A stretch of 64,000 bases of DNA, taken from assembly GCA_942486035.1 (NCBI GenBank), contig CALNXK010000015.1:1267501-1331500 (forward strand), written 5' to 3'. This document shows, in pieces, positions 39,601 to 51,600 of this stretch. The position numbers and the translations under genes are program-made. Source of the stretch: Porites lobata (taxonomy: Eukaryota > Cnidaria > Anthozoa > Scleractinia > Poritidae). Numbering within the stretch: position 1 is the stretch's first letter; the number at the start of each line of letters is the position of its first letter. Under the pieces are notes generated by a model, which made no database searches, was not told the DNA's origin, and saw nothing but the letters and a program-made list of their open reading frames with translations.

Positions 39601-42600
39601 GTAGGACAGGAAACTGGGTAAAACTTCTTTAGCCAGCGTTTGTATACTTATCTCAATTTTAAGTAACTTTAAAGGGACAGTGTCCCGATTATGCGCACGC
39701 ACGAGCGTCATCTCTTTTTTTCTTCAAAAGACAATAGAACTGTCATATTGACTCGAAAAGATTTCCTTCCGGACCGCACCGCCGACGGAGATTTGTTGTT
39801 TATATTCTCAAGTAATATTTTAGACTTTCGAAGAAGTCTTTCGTCTTATATAAAAATTTGGCTCGCGGTTCGAAGACTCATCGCCATTTTATCGCTAGCT
39901 GGGCCACCTCGAGACCTGGAAATCTCGTTCCGCTCGCTATAAAACATATTTTCTAATTTGAAACTGGTGTCAGAGGTCAATTGTTCCAAGTACAGTAACA
40001 TCTGCCTTATTTGCTCGCGTTCTAGCCTCAAACGTTTGAAAAACATAAATAAAAATGCAATCTCAACGCTATGAATCATCCCCAAGTATACTCAAAAATT
40101 ATATTATGATTTCATGGCACTAATTTTTCTAAACATCTAGCGCCTGTTTGTTTGATTTTGTCGGCTGTAGGGAGATTCATTTAAAAGTTTAATAACGCGT
40201 CGTTGCAAAACATTCTGCTTCACGAAGCTCCCCTCCACAAGATCTCCTCGGTCACGTCAATGTCTCAATGGTTTCTTTCTTACAGTCTTTATTGTTGCTG
40301 TGTATTCCTTTCATAATTATCTGAGCTTGTATGGAAGCTAGCTGAAGAAATAAGCCTTCAATCGGCATCAAAGTGCTTCCAATCTTTTGGTCCTCCGGCC
40401 AACGGCAATAAAAGTAACGCCAAAAAATCCAGATTTTGCCCAAATCGAAACTTAAAGGGAACAATATATCATTGATCTGTAATCCTGAGAAGTTTTAGTG
40501 TCGTATTGAATCCTGCCAAGCGCGATGCAAAAGGATTTTTCAAGGTTCTCTTACTCTCCTCGCATTTCTTGATTTCGCGACATCCTGTCCAGAAATCAAA
40601 GTTTGATGCATGCGCAGTAACGGGATACTGTTCCTCTAACAAAAATTCAAATATTTTATTTTAAAAAGTAACAAGTAGTTTCCATTAAAAATAGTAATAA
40701 TAATAATCATCATCATCATCATCATCATCATAATCAATAATAATAATCAATAATAATGAATCACCACGCATAAGGATTGGTACAAAAACGTGTTGTGCAT
40801 TAAAATAAGTTTCAGGAAAAGTCGAAAACGTTTATGGGCAATTAACTTGAGCGCGGTAAACTCCGTATCACGTTTCCGTAAACTTACTTTACTTTGTTTG
40901 TTTGTTCGTTTGTTTGTTGTCGTTCAGTCTATTTCCGTTATTTTCGATCCATCTGAAAGTTTCTTCCAGTTGTTTTATTTTTCCCTTGTTAATGTTTCCA
41001 TGACAAACAAAATATGTTTTTAATTGGCTTTATTATATACTTTGGAATTTCAGTACCTGCATCTGCCCAGTTGGAATGGAAAAGGTGAGTACAGAGTTAA
41101 TAACAGAAGCATTTTTTTCAACAACTCTGAAAAACATGAGGCAGCTAAACAAAATGCAAAAAGACGCTTCATGCACAAAGTGTTATTTTATTATGGTGTG
41201 ATCCTCTCCAGTTCTTTTTCTGGGAATTCTCAGCAACCGTCTCAGCAGAAATCCTGCAGCTTAGAGACATCACACTTTCCACAAGATATGGGCAGTACCA
41301 AGGATGGCTGACAACCTCACTTACCAGGCCTCTCCATTCCCCGAGATACTTCCAACTGCACCAGTCAGGATGGGTATTACTTTCACTCTCGTGGTTTTGG
41401 GAATTTTTTAATTTTGAGAGCTAGGTGTTGATACTTTTCCATCTTTTCCTCCTCAGTAGTAAGGATATTTTAGTCCGCTGGCACAGCAATGTCGATAATT
41501 GTCCACTCCTGTGTGTCTTTGTGTACTACAGTAATAACTGGACGATTGCGCTTCAGCCGCTTGTCCGTAAAAGTAGTGCATATCCCAAGTTTGTATACAG
41601 CTAAATCAAAAAAGGTTGCTTTGGTAACTGGTCATTCGGGCAAATGGAACAATGCAATGATTTACTTGAGTGAACACCAAACAATAGCTTCCCAATTCCC
41701 AATGCCCAAAGCAACCTTTATTGAATCAGCTACAATGAGGGACATAAGTGTTGACACACTTCTGTAAAATGCCCCTTTTTTTTCATAGTGGACAGACCTA
41801 TCCCCTTCCCCTCTGTCCCCCTACCCCCTTCCCCCAAAATCAATGTTGTATTTTATATCATCAAGTCTTTCTTCAACTGAAAACAACATTGATTTAGGGG
41901 TGAGGGGATTTAAGGCCTTTAAACACAGTCGTATGTAAAAGGTAGGAAATTGTTACTGAAAGCGTGTGTTTTAGACAAGTGTGTCAACTACTTTTGTCCC
42001 TGATTGTATATACACGTGCAGTGATCTTCGTGTTAAAAGCAGTATGATTGGTTCGCTGTCTCGGGCTATTCAACAATATTCACCTCCTAGCGAGTGGATA
42101 ATGTGTGAGCTCGGTGTTTTTCCAATTTTTCTAGAGAACGATCTTTCTAAACTCGACAAAATCCTAGGGTTGATGTTCTTTAAGTCAAGACAAGACTTCC
42201 AAGGATTCAAAACAGCGTTTTCCCATTAACTTTTTATGTTTTTGTTTGCTCGATGGAATGTACGTTCACAACCACTGTTCATTCAAGTAGAAGAGGCCGT
42301 TTCGTGAACTCAGCGTTTCCTAACAAGGAAACGTTTGTCCAAAAATCGAAGAACGACACCAGAAACCTTTTTCACTAACTTGGCAAGTTAACAGAAAGTA
42401 ACAAAGCTCTACTTTTCTTCTCAAGTAAGGAAAGAATTCAAACTTTTAACGGTTCCATTTACGCCCTTACGAAGGTTTAACAAAAGATGTTGTGAATGAA
42501 GTTACACAAAGCTTGAGTTAATTATATTTGAGGATTTCTTTGCAATGCTTCGATCAAGGTTCATTTGTCAGGCAAATTGCTATTTTCTATCAGGAGCTGT

Positions 42601-45600
42601 GCTCTTTGGCTTGGCTTAATCCTTTTCATAAAAACTGGACTATGGTTATTGGATTTTCTGCATTTTATCTGGCTCATCGTAGCAGGCTCATCAGCGCAAT
42701 ATTGTTATTATTATTATCATTATATAATTTTCTTTTTCTGGCGGACACGGGCACAATGGCGACTAACGAAAAAGTCACTTCTGTCGTGACGTACAGTAAA
42801 AGATAAATTAATTACACTTCCGGAAAATGAGCCAATAATGGGAAGAACATAGAAAACACCATAATATAAAAGGTATGACATGAAATTACCTTGACAAAAA
42901 ATGAAGGAAGCCAAGTATGTTTGCATTTCTTCATAATCCTACAAACCCTCTCCAAAATACAACTGTAGCCTATTCAGCCGACAGCCCCTAGCTGCAAATT
43001 CGGGCTAAAAGCTCACCCACAATAGCAATCTAGTTTTCTCTAGCTTCGGTTCTCATTCAGCAGAACCAGGGGTAGCGACTTCAAGCAAATGGCACTCTTT
43101 ATATAAGCTTTTAACACAAAACCGCCATGCTGGGATGCAAAAGTCGCACTGGGGCAAGACCAACAAAAGGCATACATAATTTCAAATAGATGTTCCTTTG
43201 TTTGTCCTGTCCCAGTGCGACCTTTGCGTCCCAGCATGGCTCTTTTGTACCAGGGGAATGGCAAGCTGCAGGGAATTTAGGATAATATACAGTACATCTT
43301 TAGAGAACAAGTGTGGCACCCGATTTATTTGAACTGATGTTGACAACAGAGGGGAGGTTAGTGAAGCAATATGGCCATTAAAGGTCAGGTTCGAGTCAAG
43401 TGTGACGCCAAGGTCCCTGACGGCAGCTACAGGTACCTGACCTTGACCAAGGAAAGAAACAGTGATGTTACTGGGGAATTGGAGAGAAGTTGCCTCGCCC
43501 CAAACAGGACAAACTTGGTTTTATCAGGACTAATCAAAAGGTGGTTGGCGCAACACCACTCTCCAACATGTTGGAGATCCTCAGCAACTTGGCGTAGACA
43601 TGAATTAATGTCTTTTGAGACAAACGAGAAATTTATCTTAGTGTCATCAACGTAAGATGGAACAGTTCCGGTTCCCTTTTGAAAAATAAGGTTTTAATAG
43701 TGCAGCTTGTTAATTTCATTATGGTATTAATTCTTCTCCGGCTTACAAGAAATCAAATGCTGATTACCAACTTGGAAGTATGCTCTTCGTTGTTGATTAT
43801 TTATCATTCGATATCCAGCGAAATAGCGATAATAGCGAAAGATTATCGTAACGTCGCTGTTGTCTTTGTTTTATTTCGTAGGAATGTGCGGGACCCACAG
43901 ATAGCGGACGACCACCTCTACCAGAATGGTCCGAGGATCCGACTCCGTCCCCAAGACCGGATTATGGGCCAGGAGGAGGACAGAATAGCGACAAAAACAA
44001 GTACTCTTCTTTGACTTTTCTCTTAATTTGTGTCTAACCGTCTTTGGTGATCCTCTTCTTTAGTTTATACTTATCGTGAGTTTTAAACGTAGTATTTTCC
44101 TTTTATATAGTGATAGGTAGAACTAAAAGCGTAGCTCCACGCTCGCGAGCGGGGCCCCATACCTAAGAAATTTGGTAATCTATCCATCCGAGAAATTCTG
44201 GTAATCACGTGACCGTACGCCCGTCCGCCCGTCCACCTGTCTGTCTGCACCACGGGGAAACCAATGTGAAATGTCAAATTTTCTATCTAGTGTAAGAGCC
44301 TGTAACCTGATAATAGACATCCATATTATGGTGAATTGACAGGTGTAAAAACAGGGCAACTGCTGACCAGAGTCACATGAACGATCGCAGGCTCAGGTGC
44401 CAACTCATCGAGGTCACTTGTTTTTTGGTCGTTTTCCGCTGACCAGTTGTTACCTTTTAATTGATCGCGGACTCAAGTTTATGTTTTTCAGTCATTGTTT
44501 TCCCGCAAAGTTAAGTATAGAGCGTTTTTACTCACGTGGCCAGCATCCATGCAAATTTATTGGAACAAAAGAAAGTGTTTGGGACACCAACATGGCCGCC
44601 GTTTCATTTAATTGTTTTGGGACACCAATATGGCTGCCGTGACGTCATGTGAAAACACTCTATAGATTTGTGGTCTTTTCAATAGTTTAAAGTCCATTGT
44701 CTGCAGTAAATTTAAAATGCATAAGCAGGACCTTCGCTTTTAGCTCTGGCTAAATCTAAGTATTATTAATTGCTGTTGGCTATTAAGTAAGTAAAATTAC
44801 GTAAATTAAAAAGTATAACAGTTACTGCAGAATAAGAATATAACGAACAAAAACAAATTTTTATTGTGTTTAAATCTGCAGTAATGGTAAAAATCCTGGA
44901 CCAGAATGCGGACGAGAACATGTCTGTGCTGGGAGCAGAACAGGACCAAACTGTGCACAGCCTGACATGTGGCCTAGTCAAAGTATGTAAAGAAAAATCC
45001 AAGTATTAGATCTCATACTTTTATAACTTTTTTAAACTTCATGTTTGGCAACGCAGTAGTTGATATGCAGCCTCATTAAATGACATTTTTGCCCAATTTC
45101 GAAAAGAGCAAAGTCAAAGAAAATGCTCTGGTTGATCATCATACGGCAGACAAACCGAGATATCAATCAGAATTAATCCCTTGGCAACCGCCAGCTACAA
45201 TCATGGACCAAAGTCTTGGAACACTTTTGCAATTGTGGGGACTTTTTCAATTCACACATGACCAAACCCTCCCCCACCCTACCAACAACGTTGGACGTGT
45301 GTATCCAGAATTTCTTCCGAGTTTCAACATTGTGTAGGGTGAGGGAAGAGAGAACTGCAACAAAATTTCGAAAAGGATGCACTGTATGCTTTATTAGGGC
45401 AACCAGAAATTACAGAAAATTATGAATACTGCATCACTGTCCCAAGGACTTTTGTCCTGGATTGAAGTTAGTAGCGAAAAAAAATCGCATTTTTAATTGA
45501 ATCCTCCTTGTTGGGGCGGTTTTCATCCAATTAGCATAAAAATTGCTAAAAATGAGATTTGGAACTCAAGGGGTGTATTCTCCTGCTAATTGGATGCAAT

Positions 45601-48600
45601 TAAGCTGCATTGTTTTCCTCAAATACACATGCCAAGGACTATTGCGATCTTTCGCCCTAACAGTTAAACTGAAAGTTAAATGGATTCAGAAAGAAAAATA
45701 TGCATCGTCCCACATGGAACGAAAACGACCAATGAGCGAGTACAAGGGCAAAAGGGCAAAAAGTTATTAAGAAACAACAAAACATTTTTAACGGCAGTAC
45801 TTTTTAAAATAAACAGCACATAGTAAGTTGTGAGTTGCCCGTTGTACACAATGTTAGACTGATGTTCAAGAAAGGGATTGCTTTATTTGAGCCAATCCAT
45901 CTCAGGGCAGTATCCAACAGTGGTCATGCATGAAAATTTGTAAAAGCTAAGCTAAGTACTTCAAATCTAAGATTGTCAGTTTCGCTGTTCAAGTTTAATA
46001 TATTACCAGTACGCTGTTGGCTCAGTTAATTTTTTGAAATACGGCTCTTAATTTTATATGAAATATGCTCTATGAAAGAAAGTTAAAGTCGCCTCAGCCG
46101 TTTGACCTTGATGATGAATGAATGCTCTCTATCATCTTTATGAATGAGACTGACATAACTAACTTACAGGGCACAAATCTAACAGAGTGTGGTCTGTTTG
46201 CCATTTAATCAATTTAACCTTCTAATACTTGCAGTACTGCAGCCATTGGTAGGTAAATCGACTCAAAGGCAAAAAGACCATACCCTGTAAATGTTTCTGT
46301 AAGTGGCTATGCGAATATTTATAAAGCAATTAGTCCCATGATAAATATCCGCATACTCTGCCACTTGCAATTGGGTCTATACAGAGTTTTTATTCTGTGA
46401 CGGGGTAAGATTGGTTCCTGTGATCTTCCCAGAGGTAGTTGGCTTGTCTGGGAATTCAATGCATGGTCGATGCTGCTGGTGCGTGTACAAGTGCTTCTTC
46501 TTCTCATTTCTGTTCTTCTTATGTCAAACCGACAACTTAAGTAACGTTTATCATTTTTAGATTGCTCTGGTAATGGAAAACCTGTCATTGTTCCAAACTG
46601 CGGCGCAGTATGTGAGTGTTTTGGAGGATGGGAGGGTCAATACTGTCAAAGAATATCTGCAAGAGGGGGTGGCGACCCACACTTAGAAACTTTAGATGGT
46701 AAGGACATCCTTTGTTATTACAGCGCTCTCTCATGTTATGGTGACACCTTTTTAAATATTATTGCATTTCATCGTCTTTAGGTGTAAATTTCGACTTTTT
46801 TGGTATTGGGGAATTCTGGGGCTGTAAAAGCTTACGTAATGACTTTGGACTCCAGTATCGCTTCTTCTACTACGAGCGAGCCTCGCTGATTGGAGGAGTT
46901 GCACTGAAAGCTGGCCACAGCCTATTTACAGTCATGACGATCAAAACAGACAGACCTCGTGATTCTCCCGTCGTTAGGTATGTTACTAACATAACACAAA
47001 CGAAAAAGACTGTTACAGTGAAATTCGTTGTATCGCGCTGCGCGTGTTACAAACTTCAAAGGGATTTTGGGTTATTCTGTTCCGTCAAACATTTTACTGA
47101 AGGCGGGGTTAATGCAAATCACAATGTAACGTGTTCTCCCAGCTTGGCTGAGAATGAATCTAGACTGTTCAAGAATATAGCGAAGGATATCGCGATGGTC
47201 AGTGGATTTTTGTCGAAGGAAGGAGGGAGGCGTTGCTTTATTCTTGCTAATGACAAAAATAAGAAAGAGCAGAAAAATCTGCGAAGCAATCTTATGTAGT
47301 CGATTAATGCCGGAAACAGGACGATCACAAAGCAACGAACCTTGAAACACGAAACAATCAGAACGGATCGAAATCCACTAATCACGAATCACAAACTATG
47401 ACCTTTTGATCTCGTGATGAACTTGTGCAAGTAAACATTTTTTCCCTAAGAGGTCTGCTCTGAGATGATGGACGGAACAGAAAAAGCTTAAATTCCTTCG
47501 AAGTTTGCCAAACGCACAGAGCGATGCAACGAATTTCGCCATAACTACGGATAGTGTTTTGTTTTGTCTTGTTTTTGTTTGTTTGTTTGTTTATTTTACA
47601 GCAATATTCTAAAAGATTCAATGTCCGATGAAATATTTTTTCAGAACTAAACACTTTGCAAACTTCTAATGTCCATGAAAACTGTATCATGGTGATTTCT
47701 TGTTGTTAAACAGAGTGGATGGAATCCTGATAAATGTCACGGATAACTCATCACAACCTATTGCGATAAACAACGGCTCGGTTTTGCTTGATCGTCAAGT
47801 ACGTTTCACATTTGAAGAAGAAGAGAACAGCGTTGTTCTCATCTCGCTGGAATACGAGTCAGGCAAGTATTCTCGGGAATCATTTCCTAACTTTCACACT
47901 TGCATTTAAACATGCATTGATGAGTATTGAATGGAGAATGTCATGTTGTAATCGTTAGAATTGTAAGCCGTGGAACATACTGTTTAACCTAATTGTTTGA
48001 AACAAAAGCTTTCTAAACCGTTTGTTTCTCAATGCAGTTACTTACTGTGTGTATCAGGACGATATGCTTTTGTTGACTGGATGTTTAATGCAACTAGCTA
48101 CATCATCAAATCAATATCAATGGTAATTTTACAATAACTGCATGAGGGTCATGTATTAGCTGCTTGGAAGATCTAGAGAAGTCACCAATGGTGCCTAACC
48201 CTGACCCCAAACAATACTGAAACAATTGGAAGAATGACATGTCATTGTTTTCTGCGACCAGTCAGGAGAGACCTTAACAGCAGCTCCTTCACAACTGATA
48301 ACTGACCTATATCCCGCGCGCTGATTGGCTCATTTTTATTATTAATAAGAGGACAGACTATGGACAGACATATAACATTTTAATTTTTGTAGGACGCGGC
48401 CATTTGACGAACGAATGCCGAACTTCGATGTTTTTGCTTAGTTTAATTTCGTAGAAGATTCACTTTCTTACTGAGAAAAATAGCCAGATAGCTCTAATGC
48501 AAGACTTGCATCCTGTTCGGATTCTCAGCAAAAAAACTCAAACAGAGGAAACTATAAAGTTTCCAAACGAGGAGACGACTTACGAGAAATTGTACAGTTT

Positions 48601-51600
48601 CAAAACTGCGATTCAGATAAGCGTTTAATATTCGTACATAGTCTTAAGGTTAAAAAGTAAGAAAACAATTCTGAAAGTCTAGTTTATTGAAAATAAACAC
48701 ATTAATTACAGTACTTCTCTTTTGACAAATACTGAGGATTTTTCTGATCCTTTCATCCGAAAGCAAAAGAAACTTTTTTGTATGAAACTTTGTAAGTACC
48801 TAGTAAGTTGAACTGAAGACTACATCCCTACAAGTGAAAACCACGTTTCGGTTTGATTATACACAGCTCATATAGCTGAATGGCGCTCAGGACGACAAAC
48901 AAGATAAGAACTGAAGTAAACAACTGGCCGTACACGGTTTATGCTCGTACTAATGGGCTAGCAACTCTTCAAAACTGCCAGGCTAGTTTGCTCTACAGAC
49001 AGCTCAACCGTACATCGCTCCGAGAAAAGTTATTGACGATAGCATTGCGCTAGGTTAACGTCATAAATTTTGTTGTGTTGTGTTCATTTTTACCGGCAAT
49101 ATTTGACTTTTTCGAAATTTTGTTATTGCAAAAAACAAATTGACGCCAGTTTTCATCGTTTGTCCTCTCATTGGTGATAAAATGACATCATAACGTTGTC
49201 AAAGTTTGTTGTGGATCCACCCGCGTGTTAGCCTGCGAACAGCAGACGCATTTCCGGTCGTCGCTTCTCTCCCTCCGAGAGAAGCGAAGACAGGAAATGC
49301 GTCTGCTGTTCGCAGGCTACCCTCGTGTTAATTTGATCCCAATTTTACCCGTAAGAAATTCCGTCCTTAGGAAATCCGTAATGTAACCAAGGAATAGGGA
49401 GCTTAAGCATGCAACCACGACGGCGATGGCAGACCCCGAAAAGGTCATTTGAAAAGTGAAATCGTGCTGTTCCAAACTTCATCGCCACAATTCCAGCTCA
49501 TTCAACTTGTCAAATAATGGAAAGTTTTGCTAGAGTGGAATTCATAAGGACCGTATCAAAGCTCAAGAAATAAAAGAAAACGAAAATCTTTGTCTCGGGT
49601 TTACATCCCCCATAAAACGTAGAAAAAGGAAGTGTAACGTTCCATTCGTGTGCACAGTAGGCCCGATTTCCACCGCTCTCTCCGTGCGCGGGCTTATTTC
49701 CCGAACAGCGGCTGGTAATCGAGCCTAAGAGTACAGTGTCAGCAAAGAAATGTAGCAAAAAGCGTGATGCCTACGCAAAATTGTTGTTTTGCCTAGTAAA
49801 TCCATTGCCTTTTTTGGCGTTCTTCTTTGCCATCACCGTCATCATCACAAATCGTTGAAACAGACACTGTTTGTGTTGAATGTTCTCGAAAACGTCTTAC
49901 ATTCACTCTTCGCACTTTTCTTCGCAATGAAATGTGCCCCTCTCCTTCCCCAATGTTGAGCGACGCGTATTTTGGAGCACCTTGACGACGTGACTGTAAT
50001 ACCCAAATCAACATTGGGGAAGTAGAAACGCACAGGAGTGTTTCAAGATTTTGACGAGTATTGTGGAGCTAGGCCTTCAATTAAACCCTAAACTTCTCGC
50101 TCAGTTCTTATTGTACACCTCCATTATTTTTTTAGGTGTCACGGTTACCATTGATGTTAAACACAGCCGCACTATGGGAAGGCAATATTTGAATGTTCTG
50201 TATGCTCCAACTGTTGCGTACAAAGGACATACCGAGGGGCTGTGTGGCTTTATGGACAACAACGCCACAAATGACTTCATGGGACCGGATGGCGAAGCTT
50301 ATGAGGGAGCAGTGCAGTTTGCAGAGTCATGTACGAGATGATAAGTTTAAATTGACAAGCTTGTGCCACATGAATAATTCTTTAGTTTTAAACTATGAAG
50401 TAATTAGAAATGATGCCTGCTGTCTCGTGGAAAAATATGGCTCTGTTGTTTCGCCTAACTGGTTAACGTGGATCAGAAACGTTTTGACGCAAAAACGAGC
50501 TGTCAATAGGTTAATAAATCAAAATAATAATAAAATCTGGAAAATATCCCTGGAATAAATTTTAATTGAATTTCAGTCTGATCCTTATCGCTATATAGTT
50601 TTTGTGGCAACCAGTTTATTAGTCAGTGGTCGTGCTCTTGATTCATGACACAATTGGCTAATAAAATAAATAAACGCATTACTCGGCAAAAGTTAGCACC
50701 TATACGTCGTTTGACATCAGGAAAACACTTGCGCTTTGTTTATAGATGGAAATATAAATTTCTTCCTAACGGCGAGTACTCTCATTGGTTACTTCGAGGT
50801 CACATGAAATCTAACAATGAAACTGTTTCCCGTCAAAATCTCTGAGAGGGAAACATTGCAAAAATCTATGACGTCAGCGGGTAACAGTACGCGTTGACCA
50901 ACAACCCCCGTCACAGCGAGGTTTTCATAGAATTTTTAGCTTTAAATGTACCAGCTATATAACAAACCACTTAAAGACTGGTCCCTAAGTGTTTATCATA
51001 GTCCTCCTTCGATTATACGATACAGCAGACAATCTAGTAGATTTTTTGTTTTATGAGCTCATTTATGCAGTGTATATCATTATTTGAACTGCCTTAATAA
51101 AACCAATTGTATCTGCTGCCTAAGCGTTTCTCCTAGACTCCAGAACTAGTCTCGTACTTATCATGTAACGAGAGTACAGTTATTTATTTAATAAATTATC
51201 ATGTAGTTTATTCTCCATATCAATTGGCTCTTTCATTTGTTGACTAGGGAGAATCACGGATTGTCATAATGGATCTGGGACTCGGTATTCTTGGTCATGG
51301 AATTCATCGAACTTTTATCACGAAGACACCATGGACCTTTCCTATACTGACCCATCATTCCGTCCCATTTACTCATTACAAGGAATTTCACAGTCTGTCT
51401 TGGAGGTAACAATCGAGATGAAACTTGCTTATTTTCATTTCTCTACATGTATCCTTTTTGTCCCAGACTAAGCAGGCCTAACTCTACATCTAATATAGCG
51501 AGGGAGATTTTAGACGTACTGTTTTGTTGTTGTCGTTGTTGTTGCATTTTTTTTGTGTGTGTGGCGTTGTTTTTGTTTTGTTTTGTTTGTTTGTTGATAC

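Noticed and set aside
41489..42229. Two open frames of 82-92 codons after the LINE fragment
   Set aside because: No domain, no splice phase fit to the large gene, and partial overlap with LINE antisense sequence.
50193..50558. Second open frame over the VWD exon
   Set aside because: It is a shifted frame of exon 25, with no motif; the VWD frame has the L-C-G...N-x-x-N-D pattern.
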